A stretch of 28,353 bases of DNA, taken from contig CAZRSA010000021.1 of assembly GCA_964602525.1 (NCBI GenBank), positions 1-28,353 of the forward strand. Direction: 5' to 3'. The notes under the pieces are model-generated. The model did not search any database and had not been told where the DNA came from. It was given only the letters and a program-made list of their open reading frames with translations. Positions 18,665 to 26,305 of this stretch are shown here, piece after piece; positions within the stretch are counted from its first letter, which is position 1; every line of letters starts with the position of its first letter. The translations under genes were made by a program, and so were the position numbers. The DNA comes from Lentisalinibacter sp964602525 (GTDB taxonomy: Bacteria > Pseudomonadota > Gammaproteobacteria > Steroidobacterales > Woeseiaceae).

Positions 18665-21600
18665 CTACAAAGCCGGCTGATCGGCGGCGTAGACCAGCCG
18701 CACGCCGCCGCGGCCGAGCAGGTCCTCGAGCTTGTCCCTGAGATCCCGTGTGGGCCGGATGCACCACTCCTCGCCCAGGTTCAGCCGCACGGTGGCGTCG
18801 CTGCCGACGTATTGCACCGCCACGTCGCAGCGCGCCCTCTCCGGCCGCGACCCACCGCCATCGCGCCCGTCGTACCCGTCATGCCCGTCACGATAGGGCA
18901 GCAGGATGTCGTGCAGGCTGGCCAGCACCTCGCGGCCGCTGCCGTTCACGTCGAGAGAGAGCACCAGGTGGCGGGCCCGTTCCTCGATCACCCGGTCGAT
19001 GTCGCGCATCGTCTTCGCCACCACCGTCCAGCCGTCGATGAACTCGTCGAAGCGCATGCGCCCGTCCACCACGATGATGCGGTCCTTCACCAGCAGGTGG
19101 CGGTTCTCCATGAAGGCCTCGGAGAACAGGCTCGCCTCGATGCGGCCGGTGTCGTCGTCGAGCACCAGGGTGACCCGGTTGCCCCGCTTGCGGATATCGA
19201 TGATCAGCCCGGCCACCACGACCTCGCGCCGGGACTGGGAGTAGTCCCGCTCGCCCTCCGCCGTCGACGGCGGCCGGGCGGAGGTAATGTCGCGCAGCGT
19301 GCCCGAGGTGAAGTGGCGGGCATCCCGGGCGACCGAATGGAAGGGATGACCGGTGAGATAGAGGCCCAGGCTCTCCTTCTCCGCCGCAAGCCGCTCCTGC
19401 TCGTTCCACTCGGCCAGCCGCCGCTTCTCCTGCGGCGCGGGGCGGGGCGGCGGCGCGCTGGGCAGGCCGAACAGGTCGTCCTGGCCGGCGGCAGACGCCC
19501 TCGCCTCCTGCTCGGCGCTCTTCACCGCCTCGGGCAGCAGGGTCATCAGCGTGCGCCGGTTGGCGCCGATGCCGTCCATCGCGCCGGCCTTGATCAGCGC
19601 CTCCAGCGTACGCCGGTTGACCCGTTCGAGATCCACCCGGCGGCAGAACTCCATGAGGTCGCGATACGGCCCGTTCGCGCCCCGTTCGGCAACAATCGCC
19701 TCCACCGCACCCCGGCCGACGCCCTTGATGGCGCCGAGCCCGTAGCGGATGGCTTCAGCGCCGGAGACGCCGAAGGCGAAATCCGACCGGTTGACGTCCG
19801 GCGGCTCGATGTCGATGCCCAGCTCCCGGCAGTCGTCCTTCAGCGAGACCAGCTTGTCGGTGTGATCCATGTCCGTGGACATCACCGCTGCCATGAATGC
19901 GGCCGGATGATGCGCCTTCAGCCACGCCGTCTGGTAGGAAAGCACGGCGTAGGCAGCGGAGTGGCTCTTGTTGAAGCCGTAGCCCGCGAACTTCTCCATC
20001 AGGTCGAAGATGTGGGTGGCGGTGGCGGTCTCTACGCCACGGGCCTCCGCACCACTGACGAACACCTCCCGCTGCTTGGCCATCTCCTCGGGCTTCTTCT
20101 TGCCCATTGCGCGGCGCAGGAGATCCGCGCCGCCGAGTGTGTACCCGGCGAGTACCTGGGCGATCTGCATGACCTGCTCCTGGTACAGGATTACGCCGTA
20201 GGTGGGCTTCAGCACGGGCTCCAGTTCCGGATGCAGGTAGTCGATGGCCGCGTTCTGGTCGCCGTGCTTGCGTGCGATGAAGTCGTCCACCATGCCCGAT
20301 TGCAGCGGACCCGGCCGGAACAGCGCCACCAGGGCGACCAGGTCCTCGAAGGAGTCGGGCTGCAGACGCTTGATGAGGTCTTTCATGCCCCGGGATTCGA
20401 GCTGGAAGACGGCGGTGGTGCGGCAGGCGCGCAGCAGCTCGAAGGTCTGCTCGTCGTCCATCGCCACCTCACCGATGTGGATCCGCGCCTCACCGTGGCG
20501 CTCCCGCTCGGCATTCACGTTGGCCACCGCCCGGTCGATGACGGTGAGCGTGCGCAGCCCGAGGAAGTCGAACTTCACCAGACCGGCTGCCTCCACGTCG
20601 TCCTTGTCGAACTGGGTGACGACGTTGTGGCCACCCTCCTCGCAGTACAGCGGGGCGAAGTCGGTGAGCGTGGTCGGCGCGATCACCACGCCGCCCGCGT
20701 GCTTGCCGGCATTGCGCACCAGGCCCTCGAGCTGGCGCGCGAGGTCGATGACGCCGCGCACCTCCTCGTCGTCGCGGTAGAGCTGGGCGAGTTCCGGCTC
20801 CTGCTCCAGCGCCTTGCCGAGGGTGATGCCGAGTTCGAAGGGAATCAGCTTGGCGATGCGGTCGACGTAGCCGTAGGGATGGCCGAGCACGCGGCCGGCG
20901 TCGCGCACCACGGCCTTCGCGGCCATGGTGCCGTAGGTGATGATCTGGGAGACCTGGTCGCGGCCGTAGCGCGCGGCCACGTAGTCGATGACCCGGTCGC
21001 GGCCCTCCATGCAGAAGTCCACGTCGAAGTCGGGCATGGACACGCGTTCCGGGTTCAGGAAGCGCTCGAACAGGAGATCGTGCTCCAGCGGGTCCAGGTC
21101 GGTGATGCCGAGCACCCAGGCCACCAGCGAACCGGCGCCGGAACCCCGGCCGGGCCCCACCGGCACGCCGTTGTCCCGCGCCCAGGCGATGAAGTCCGCC
21201 ACGATCAGGAAATAGCCCGGGAAGCCCATGCTGCAGATGACTTCCAGCTCCCGCTCCAGCCGCGCCTCGTAGTCGGCGCGGGTACCGCCGCGCAGCCCAC
21301 CGCCGGCCAGCTTGTCCTCCAGCCGCGCGGCGGCCTCGAGCCGCAGATGCTCGTCGGTGGTCCGGCCGGCGGGCACCGGGAACTCCGGCAGGAAACTCTC
21401 GCCGAGGCGCATCTCCACGTTGCAGCGCCGGGCAATCTCCACGCTGTTCGCCAGCGCCTCGGGCAGATCGGCGAACAGCTCCGCCATCTCCCCGGCGCTG
21501 CGCAGATACTGGCCCTCGCTGTACTCCCGGGGCCGGTCGCCGTCCTCCAGGGTGCGGCCCTGGTGGATGCACACCCGGGCGTCGTGGGCGCCGAAGTCCT

Positions 21601-22219
21601 CCGGCGCGAGGAAGCGCACGTCGTTGGTGGCCACCAGTGGCAGACCCAGCCGGTCGCCGAGCCTGACGGCCTCGGCCAGGCAGGCCTCCTCGCCCGGCCG
21701 CCCGGTGCGCGTGACCTCCAGGTAGAAGCGGTCGGGGAACAGCCGCGCCCAGTGCTCGCTGCGCTCGGCCACCAGGTCTTCGCGCCCGGAGATGACGGCG
21801 CGGCCGATATCGCCCTGAATGCCACCGGACAGCGCAATCAGACCCTCCGTCGTGTCCGCGTCCAGCCATTCGCGGCGCGCCATCGGCACGCCCCGGTGCT
21901 GGCCCTCCAGGTAGGTGCGGCTGACCAGACGGGTGAGGTTGCGGTAGCCGTGGCGGTTCTGGCAGAGCAGCACCATGCGGCTGGGGCGCCGGGGATCGTC
22001 CTCGTCGGCCAGCAGCAGGTCGAGGCCGATCAGCGGCTTGATGCCCCGCGCCAGCGCGTTCCGGTAGAACTTCACCAGCGCGAACAGGTTGCTCTGGTCG
22101 GTGAGCGCGACCGCCGGCATGCCGTGGTCGGCCACGGCCGCCATCAGCGGTGCGATCCGCACGACGCTGTCCACCAGCGAGTACTCGGTATGCAGATGCA
22201 GATGGACGAAAGGCTTCAC
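18665..22219 (-). CDS. dnaE: DNA polymerase III alpha subunit
   Basis: This is the replicative polymerase subunit (1184 residues; E. coli 1160). The PHP domain starts FVHLHLHTEYS (4-14), but other PHP metal ligands are lost: TDQSN replaces the usual TDHGN and NDVRFL the usual NDvHYL. Proofreading by the PHP domain is therefore unlikely and a separate DnaQ is expected. The catalytic PDFDVDF is at 396-402 (Asp399 and Asp401), after GPGRGSGAGSLVAW (356-369). The beta-clamp motif QDDLF is at 913-917, followed by an OB fold. A DGH-DGY-DGR-DGG stretch (1111-1122) is an insertion encoded by a 9-base repeat. The start is GTG (22219), overlapping the lpxB stop as GTGA. rnhB, often between lpxB and dnaE, is missing. 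Confidence 0.98.
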   Translation of the reverse strand: MKPFVHLHLHTEYSLVDSVVRIAPLMAAVADHGMPAVALTDQSNLFALVKFYRNALARGIKPLIGLDLLLADEDDPRRPSRMVLLCQNRHGYRNLTRLVSRTYLEGQHRGVPMARREWLDADTTEGLIALSGGIQGDIGRAVISGREDLVAERSEHWARLFPDRFYLEVTRTGRPGEEACLAEAVRLGDRLGLPLVATNDVRFLAPEDFGAHDARVCIHQGRTLEDGDRPREYSEGQYLRSAGEMAELFADLPEALANSVEIARRCNVEMRLGESFLPEFPVPAGRTTDEHLRLEAAARLEDKLAGGGLRGGTRADYEARLERELEVICSMGFPGYFLIVADFIAWARDNGVPVGPGRGSGAGSLVAWVLGITDLDPLEHDLLFERFLNPERVSMPDFDVDFCMEGRDRVIDYVAARYGRDQVSQIITYGTMAAKAVVRDAGRVLGHPYGYVDRIAKLIPFELGITLGKALEQEPELAQLYRDDEEVRGVIDLARQLEGLVRNAGKHAGGVVIAPTTLTDFAPLYCEEGGHNVVTQFDKDDVEAAGLVKFDFLGLRTLTVIDRAVANVNAERERHGEARIHIGEVAMDDEQTFELLRACRTTAVFQLESRGMKDLIKRLQPDSFEDLVALVALFRPGPLQSGMVDDFIARKHGDQNAAIDYLHPELEPVLKPTYGVILYQEQVMQIAQVLAGYTLGGADLLRRAMGKKKPEEMAKQREVFVSGAEARGVETATATHIFDLMEKFAGYGFNKSHSAAYAVLSYQTAWLKAHHPAAFMAAVMSTDMDHTDKLVSLKDDCRELGIDIEPPDVNRSDFAFGVSGAEAIRYGLGAIKGVGRGAVEAIVAERGANGPYRDLMEFCRRVDLERVNRRTLEALIKAGAMDGIGANRRTLMTLLPEAVKSAEQEARASAAGQDDLFGLPSAPPPRPAPQEKRRLAEWNEQERLAAEKESLGLYLTGHPFHSVARDARHFTSGTLRDITSARPPSTAEGERDYSQSRREVVVAGLIIDIRKRGNRVTLVLDDDTGRIEASLFSEAFMENRHLLVKDRIIVVDGRMRFDEFIDGWTVVAKTMRDIDRVIEERARHLVLSLDVNGSGREVLASLHDILLPYRDGHDGYDGRDGGGSRPERARCDVAVQYVGSDATVRLNLGEEWCIRPTRDLRDKLEDLLGRGGVRLVYAADQPAL
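18854..18889. repeat. 9-bp tandem repeat inside dnaE
   Basis: On the coding strand, four 9-base units GACGGGCAT, GACGGGTAC, GACGGGCGC and GATGGCGGT encode the Asp-Gly-x triplets at residues 1111-1122 of DnaE, between the OB-fold region and the C-terminal domain. The first three units share their first six bases exactly. Confidence 0.75.
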
Positions 22220-23400
22220 TGATCCCGCTCCGCGCCCGGCAGCATGTCCAGCACGGCCTGCGCGGCTAGGCCATCAGCGCCCCGGGCGAGCTCTGCGTGG
22301 ATTCTAGCAAACTCCTCCGCCGCCTCGGCCCGGCGCTCGGGCGCATCCAGCCAGGCCGCCGCGGCAGGCCCCATGCGCTCGGCCACCGCCTCGTCCTGAA
22401 GAAATTCCGGCACCAGCCTGCGACCCGCCAGCAGGTTCGGCAGGGCGAAATTCTCCACCCGGATGAGGTTCAGCGACCGCACGATCGCCAGCGTCGTCGG
22501 CGACATCCGGTAGGCCACCACCATCGGACGGCCGTACAGGGCCGTCTCCAGCGTTGCCGTACCCGAGGCGACCAGCGCCACGTCGCAGGCGGCCAGGGGC
22601 AGGTCCACGCCGCCGGCCGCCAGCGTCACCGGCAGGTCGGGCGCGACCGCCTGCCGGGCCGCCTCGAAGGCGGAGCGGGCCCGCGGGCTGGCCAGACCGG
22701 CCACGAAGCGGATGCCGGGCCGACGCCGGACGAGCCATTCCGCGGTACGGACGAAGTGCGGCGCCAGCCGGCCCACCTCGCCGGCCCGGCTGCCCGGCAG
22801 AAGCGCCACCAGCTCTCCATCGCTGTCGCCGTGCGGCAGGCCGAGCGCCCGGCGGGCGGCGTCGGCATCCGGCTTCCGCGGGATGCTCTCTGCCCGGGGG
22901 TGGCCGACGAACACGGCGTCCATGCCCCGCTCGTCGTAGAACCGCTTCTCGAAGGGGAACAGGCAGAGCACCCGGTCGCAGGCCTTGCGGATCTTCTTCA
23001 GCCGCCGCGGCCGCCAGGCCCAGACGGAGGGGCTCACGTACTGCACGGTGGTGACACCGCGCCGCCGCAGTTTCTTCTCCAGCCCCAGGTTGAAATCCGG
23101 CGAGTCGATCCCCACCAGTACGTCCGGCGGCGCGGCGGACCAGCGGCGTACCAGAGACCGGCGGATGGACAGGAGGCGGGGCAGATGGCCGAGCACCTCG
23201 GCGATGCCCATGACCGCGAGCGCATCGCTGTCGAACAGCGCCTCGCAGCCCGCCTCCTGCATCACCGGGCCCGCCACGCCCTCGAAACGGGCGCCGGGGC
23301 AGCGGTCGCGAATGGCGCGGATCATGCCCGCGCCGAGACGATCCCCCGACGCCTCGCCGGCGACGACGGCGATCAGCGGGCTGCTGGCCTCTCGCGTCAC
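22216..23400 (-). CDS. lpxB: Lipid-A-disaccharide synthase
   Basis: LpxB joins UDP-diacylglucosamine to lipid X, forming the beta-1',6-linked lipid A disaccharide on the inner face of the inner membrane. The 394-residue GT-B glycosyltransferase has VVAGEASGDRLGAGMIRA (12-29), GIDSPDFNLGLEKKLR, YVSPSVWAWRPRR, LPGSRAGEV and the C-terminal SGTATLETAL with P-x-VVAYR-like spacing. The start is GTG (23400). It lies 7 bases after lpxA and overlaps dnaE by 4 bases, so lipid A synthesis and the replicative polymerase are translationally linked here. Confidence 0.97.
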   Translation of the reverse strand: MTREASSPLIAVVAGEASGDRLGAGMIRAIRDRCPGARFEGVAGPVMQEAGCEALFDSDALAVMGIAEVLGHLPRLLSIRRSLVRRWSAAPPDVLVGIDSPDFNLGLEKKLRRRGVTTVQYVSPSVWAWRPRRLKKIRKACDRVLCLFPFEKRFYDERGMDAVFVGHPRAESIPRKPDADAARRALGLPHGDSDGELVALLPGSRAGEVGRLAPHFVRTAEWLVRRRPGIRFVAGLASPRARSAFEAARQAVAPDLPVTLAAGGVDLPLAACDVALVASGTATLETALYGRPMVVAYRMSPTTLAIVRSLNLIRVENFALPNLLAGRRLVPEFLQDEAVAERMGPAAAAWLDAPERRAEAAEEFARIHAELARGADGLAAQAVLDMLPGAERDQ

Positions 23401-23407
23401 GCCCCGG

Positions 23408-24181
23408 TCAGCGGATGATGCTCCGCTCGGACGAGCGGATGGACTCCACCATGGGCAGGAGTTCCGGCTGTTCCCCGACGAGCGCAGACAGCGTCTCCAC
23501 CGCCTCGGCGAGTTTCTGTCCGCTGCGGTACAGGATGCGGTAGGCCTCGCGGATGTTGCGAATCTGCTCGCGGGTGAAGCCGCGGCGTTTCAGCCCTTCG
23601 GCGTTGATGCCGCGGGGCTCGGCCGGCTGCCCCATCACCATGACGTAGGCCGGCACGTCCTTGGAGACTCCGGCATACATGCCCAGGAAGCAGTGGGTGC
23701 CGACGCGGCAGAACTGGTGGGCGCCGGAGAAGCCGGCGAAGATGGCCCAGTCGCCCACGTGAACGTGACCCGCCAGGGTCGCGTTGTTGGCCAGGATCAC
23801 GTTGCTGCCCACCTGGCAGTCGTGCGCGATGTGCACGTAGGACATCAGCCAGTTGTCATCGCCGAGGCGGGTCACGCCCGCGTCCTGCGCGGTGCCCCGG
23901 TTGATGCTGCAGTACTCGCGGATAGTGTTGCGGTCGCCGATCTCGAGCCGGGTCTCCTCCCCCGCGTACTTCTTGTCCTGGGGGTCGTCGCCCACCGAGG
24001 CGAACTGGAAGATGCGGTTGTCGCGGCCGATGCGGGTCGGTCCGCGGATCACGACGTGGGGCCCTATGCGGGTGCCGGCGCCGATTTCCACCTGCGGGCC
24101 GACGATGCTGTACGGCCCAATCTCCACGTCGGCATCGATACTGGCCGACGGGTCGATGATGGCCGTGTCGTGGATCCCCAT
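23408..24181 (-). CDS. lpxA: UDP-N-acetylglucosamine acyltransferase
   Basis: LpxA transfers a 3-hydroxyacyl chain from acyl carrier protein to the 3-OH of UDP-GlcNAc, the first step of lipid A synthesis. The 257 residues form hexapeptide repeats of a left-handed beta helix (about 1-185) plus a helical C-terminus with GLKRRGF. The catalytic base is His120 in VHIAHDC, equivalent to E. coli His125. Met168 in FLGMYAGV aligns without gaps to E. coli Gly173, the acyl-chain ruler position, and matches the Met of the C10-selective Pseudomonas enzyme. ATG at 24181 is chosen because GGAGGA stands 4 bases upstream; an earlier in-frame ATG (24211) lies inside fabZ. fabZ overlaps none of this shorter form. 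Confidence 0.97.
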   Translation of the reverse strand: MGIHDTAIIDPSASIDADVEIGPYSIVGPQVEIGAGTRIGPHVVIRGPTRIGRDNRIFQFASVGDDPQDKKYAGEETRLEIGDRNTIREYCSINRGTAQDAGVTRLGDDNWLMSYVHIAHDCQVGSNVILANNATLAGHVHVGDWAIFAGFSGAHQFCRVGTHCFLGMYAGVSKDVPAYVMVMGQPAEPRGINAEGLKRRGFTREQIRNIREAYRILYRSGQKLAEAVETLSALVGEQPELLPMVESIRSSERSIIR

Positions 24182-24185
24182 AGTT

Positions 24186-24191
24186 TCCTCC
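24186..24191 (-). promoter_or_regulatory. Ribosome binding site fixing the lpxA start
   Basis: GGAGGA on the minus strand (24191 to 24186) is 4 bases from the ATG at 24181. It supports the 257-residue LpxA that begins MGIHDTAIID over the longer open frame. Confidence 0.75.
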
Positions 24192-24192
24192 G

Positions 24193-24654
24193 TCAGCGCC
24201 CGGGCGCGCACATCAGTTCGACCTCGGCCGCCGTCTCGCCATCCACGGTGGCAATGCCGCGGAAGCGCACGACGTTGCGGATGCGCCGCGTCAGACTCAC
24301 CTCCAGGCGCAGCTGGTCGCCGGGCACCACCGGGCGCCGGAAGCGGGCCTTGTCGATGCCCACCAGGAAATACAGGTTGCCCGAGTCCGGCGAGTCGAAA
24401 GAGGTAAACGTCAGCAGACCCGTCGCCTGGGCCAGCGCCTCGATGATCAGTACCCCCGGCATGACCGGCCGGCCCTGGAAATGGCCCTCGAAGAACTCCT
24501 CGTTGATGGTGACGTTCTTCACGGCCACCAGCCGCTTGCCCTGCTCGTTCTCCAGCACCCGGTCGACCAGGAGGAAGGGATAACGGTGGGGCAGCAGCTC
24601 CATGATGCCGCGGATGTCGATCCGCGAGAACTCAGTCGGATCCTTGTCTTCCAA
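24193..24654 (-). CDS. fabZ: 3-hydroxyacyl-[acyl-carrier-protein] dehydratase FabZ
   Basis: FabZ dehydrates beta-hydroxyacyl-ACP in fatty acid elongation and competes with LpxA and LpxD for hydroxyacyl-ACP. The 153-residue hotdog-fold protein shows LLPHRYPFLLVDRV (20-33), the catalytic His58 in EGHFQGRPVMPGV and Glu72 in IIEALAQ. The TTG start (24654) overlaps the lpxD end by 23 bases and has AAGG upstream at about 9 bases; it gives the normal family length. An ATG at 24603 (MELLPHRYPF) would make a protein lacking the first 17 residues and is less likely. Confidence 0.96.
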   Translation of the reverse strand: MEDKDPTEFSRIDIRGIMELLPHRYPFLLVDRVLENEQGKRLVAVKNVTINEEFFEGHFQGRPVMPGVLIIEALAQATGLLTFTSFDSPDSGNLYFLVGIDKARFRRPVVPGDQLRLEVSLTRRIRNVVRFRGIATVDGETAAEVELMCAPGR

Positions 24655-25666
24655 TACCTAGCGCCTTCTCTAACTGCTTCAGCCTGCGCGCCATCCGGTC
24701 GATCTGGCGGAAACGGGCCACGTTCCTGCGGTATGCCGCGATCTCCTGGTGGGGCATCGCGCTGCCGTACATGCCGGGCTTGCGGATGTCGCTGGTGACC
24801 ATGCAGCGGCCGCCGAGGATCACGTCGTCGGCGATCTTCACGTGCCCGACGGCACCGGACGCACCGCCGAACAGGCAGCGCTTGCCGACTTCCGTGCTGC
24901 CGGCAATCCCGACCATCGCGGCCAGCGCGGAGTGCTCGCCGATGCGCACATTGTGCGCTATCTGCACCAGGTTATCGATCCTGACCCCGTCGCCGATCAC
25001 GGTATCCTCGATGGCGCCGCGATCCACGCAGCTGTTGGCGCCAATCTCCACGTCGTCGCCGATGCGCACGGACCCCACCTGGGGCACCTTGATCCAGCCC
25101 TCCGGCGCGCGGGCGATGCCGAAGCCGTCGGCGCCGACGACCGCGCCGGGGTGGATGAGGCAGCGGGCACCGAGACTCACCCCCCGGCACAGCGTGACAC
25201 TGGCCACGAGCCGCGTGCCCTCGCCCAGAGAGCAGCCGCTCTCCAGCACGCAGTTCGGCCCGACCGCGGCGTGCTCACCGAGGACGACCCCCGGACCGAT
25301 ACGCGCGCCGGGTCCGACGGATGCCGACGCCGGTATCCGGGCGGATTCGTCCACGCTGGCCGCGGCGCTCACGCCCGGCTCGGGCACGTGGGGCGGATGC
25401 AGCAGCGTGGCCACCCGGGCGTAGGTGACGTAGGGATCGGCGCAAACGAGCGCAGGCACCGGGCAGACCCCGGAGTCGTCCGCAGAGAGCAGCACGGCCC
25501 CTGCCTTCGTGTCGGCAAGGGCGGACCGGTAGGCGGGATTGGCCAGAAAGGAGACCGCGTCCGGGCCGGCATTTCCCAGCGTCGCCACGCGAGAGACGAG
25601 GGCGTCCGGATCGCCGTGCAGCTCGACGCCGAAGCGGGCGGCGATCTCGCCGAGCGAGAGGCTCAT
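24632..25666 (-). CDS. lpxD: UDP-3-O-(3-hydroxyacyl)glucosamine N-acyltransferase
   Basis: LpxD adds the second, N-linked 3-hydroxyacyl chain in lipid A synthesis, after LpxC (encoded elsewhere). The 344-residue protein has an N-terminal uridine-binding domain (about 1-100, with VSFLANPAYRSAL at 38-50), a hexapeptide-repeat beta helix (about 100-310) and a C-terminal helix (RQIDRMARRLKQLEKAL). The catalytic His238 lies in NLVQIAHNV. The ATG at 25666 has GAGGG 7 bases upstream. The 62-base gap after skp contains a short 14-base repeat. Confidence 0.97.
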   Translation of the reverse strand: MSLSLGEIAARFGVELHGDPDALVSRVATLGNAGPDAVSFLANPAYRSALADTKAGAVLLSADDSGVCPVPALVCADPYVTYARVATLLHPPHVPEPGVSAAASVDESARIPASASVGPGARIGPGVVLGEHAAVGPNCVLESGCSLGEGTRLVASVTLCRGVSLGARCLIHPGAVVGADGFGIARAPEGWIKVPQVGSVRIGDDVEIGANSCVDRGAIEDTVIGDGVRIDNLVQIAHNVRIGEHSALAAMVGIAGSTEVGKRCLFGGASGAVGHVKIADDVILGGRCMVTSDIRKPGMYGSAMPHQEIAAYRRNVARFRQIDRMARRLKQLEKALGIGRQGSD

Positions 25667-25679
25667 GGCGTCGCCCTCG

Positions 25680-25704
25680 TCACGCCGCCCTCATCACGCC
25701 GCCC
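25680..25704. repeat. Two-copy 14-bp-period repeat in the skp-lpxD gap
   Basis: TCACGCCGCCC occurs at 25680-25690 and again at 25694-25704, spaced by three bases. It lies just upstream of the lpxD ribosome binding site and may be simple slippage; no function is claimed. Confidence 0.5.
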
Positions 25705-25728
25705 ACGCTGCGCTGCCGGTCGCAGCCG

Positions 25729-26277
25729 CTACTCGTCGGCGGATCCGGACTCGAAGTTCTCCTGCAGCTTGCGCAGGACCTCGTCGGTGATATTCACCAC
25801 GTCGCTGGCGTACAGGACGCCGTCGCCGACGATCAGGTCGTAGCCGGAGGCACGGGCGTAGTCCTGAACCTCCTTCAGCAGCGAGCGCTGCAGCTTGCCG
25901 AGTTCCTCGTTCACGCGCAGGTTGTAGTCCTCGCGGAATTCGTCCAGCAGGCGCTGGGTGTCACGCTGGGATTCGCGCAGCTCGCGCTCGGCCGTGCGGC
26001 GCTCCTCCTCGCTCATCACCGCGAGGTCGCGCTGGACCTGCTCGCTGCGGCTCTGTAACTCCTCCTGCTGGGCGCGGATGCTGCGCTCCCGCGGCGCGAA
26101 TTCCTGCTGCAGCTCCGCCATGGATGCCTGCGCCTGGGGGGCCTCCTTCAGCAGGCGCGGCAGCGAGACCACGCCGATCTTGAGACTGGACTGTGACCAG
26201 GCCGTGGACTCGGGTATGGCCATCGCCACGAGTGCCAGCGCGAGCAGGGAGATTCCGAGAGGCGTCTTGAATTTCAT
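25729..26277 (-). CDS. skp: Periplasmic chaperone Skp/OmpH family
   Basis: Skp is a trimeric periplasmic chaperone that holds unfolded outer-membrane proteins for delivery to the BAM complex. The 182-residue precursor starts MKFKTPLGISLLALALVAMA, a signal peptide probably cleaved near residues 25-30 (TAWSQS). The mature part opens with IGVVSLPRLLKEAPQAQ and continues as a long charged coiled coil (about 50-130) with many Glu, Arg and Gln residues, then the conserved end ASGYDLIVGDGVLYASDVVNIT. An in-frame ATG at 26289 (MRNGMKFK) is an alternative start. It lies 28 bases after bamA, the usual place, and its clients include BamA-inserted porins. Confidence 0.93.
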   Translation of the reverse strand: MKFKTPLGISLLALALVAMAIPESTAWSQSSLKIGVVSLPRLLKEAPQAQASMAELQQEFAPRERSIRAQQEELQSRSEQVQRDLAVMSEEERRTAERELRESQRDTQRLLDEFREDYNLRVNEELGKLQRSLLKEVQDYARASGYDLIVGDGVLYASDVVNITDEVLRKLQENFESGSADE

Positions 26278-26305
26278 ACCGTTTCTCATGCTTTCAAAAG
26301 GGGCG

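Noticed and set aside
17378..22222. A 1614-codon open frame on the plus strand, antisense to tilS, accA and dnaE
   Set aside because: It is fully covered by three well-supported genes, is rich in His, Gln, Val and Gly as expected from the reverse complement of GC-rich codons, and shows no domain I recognise.
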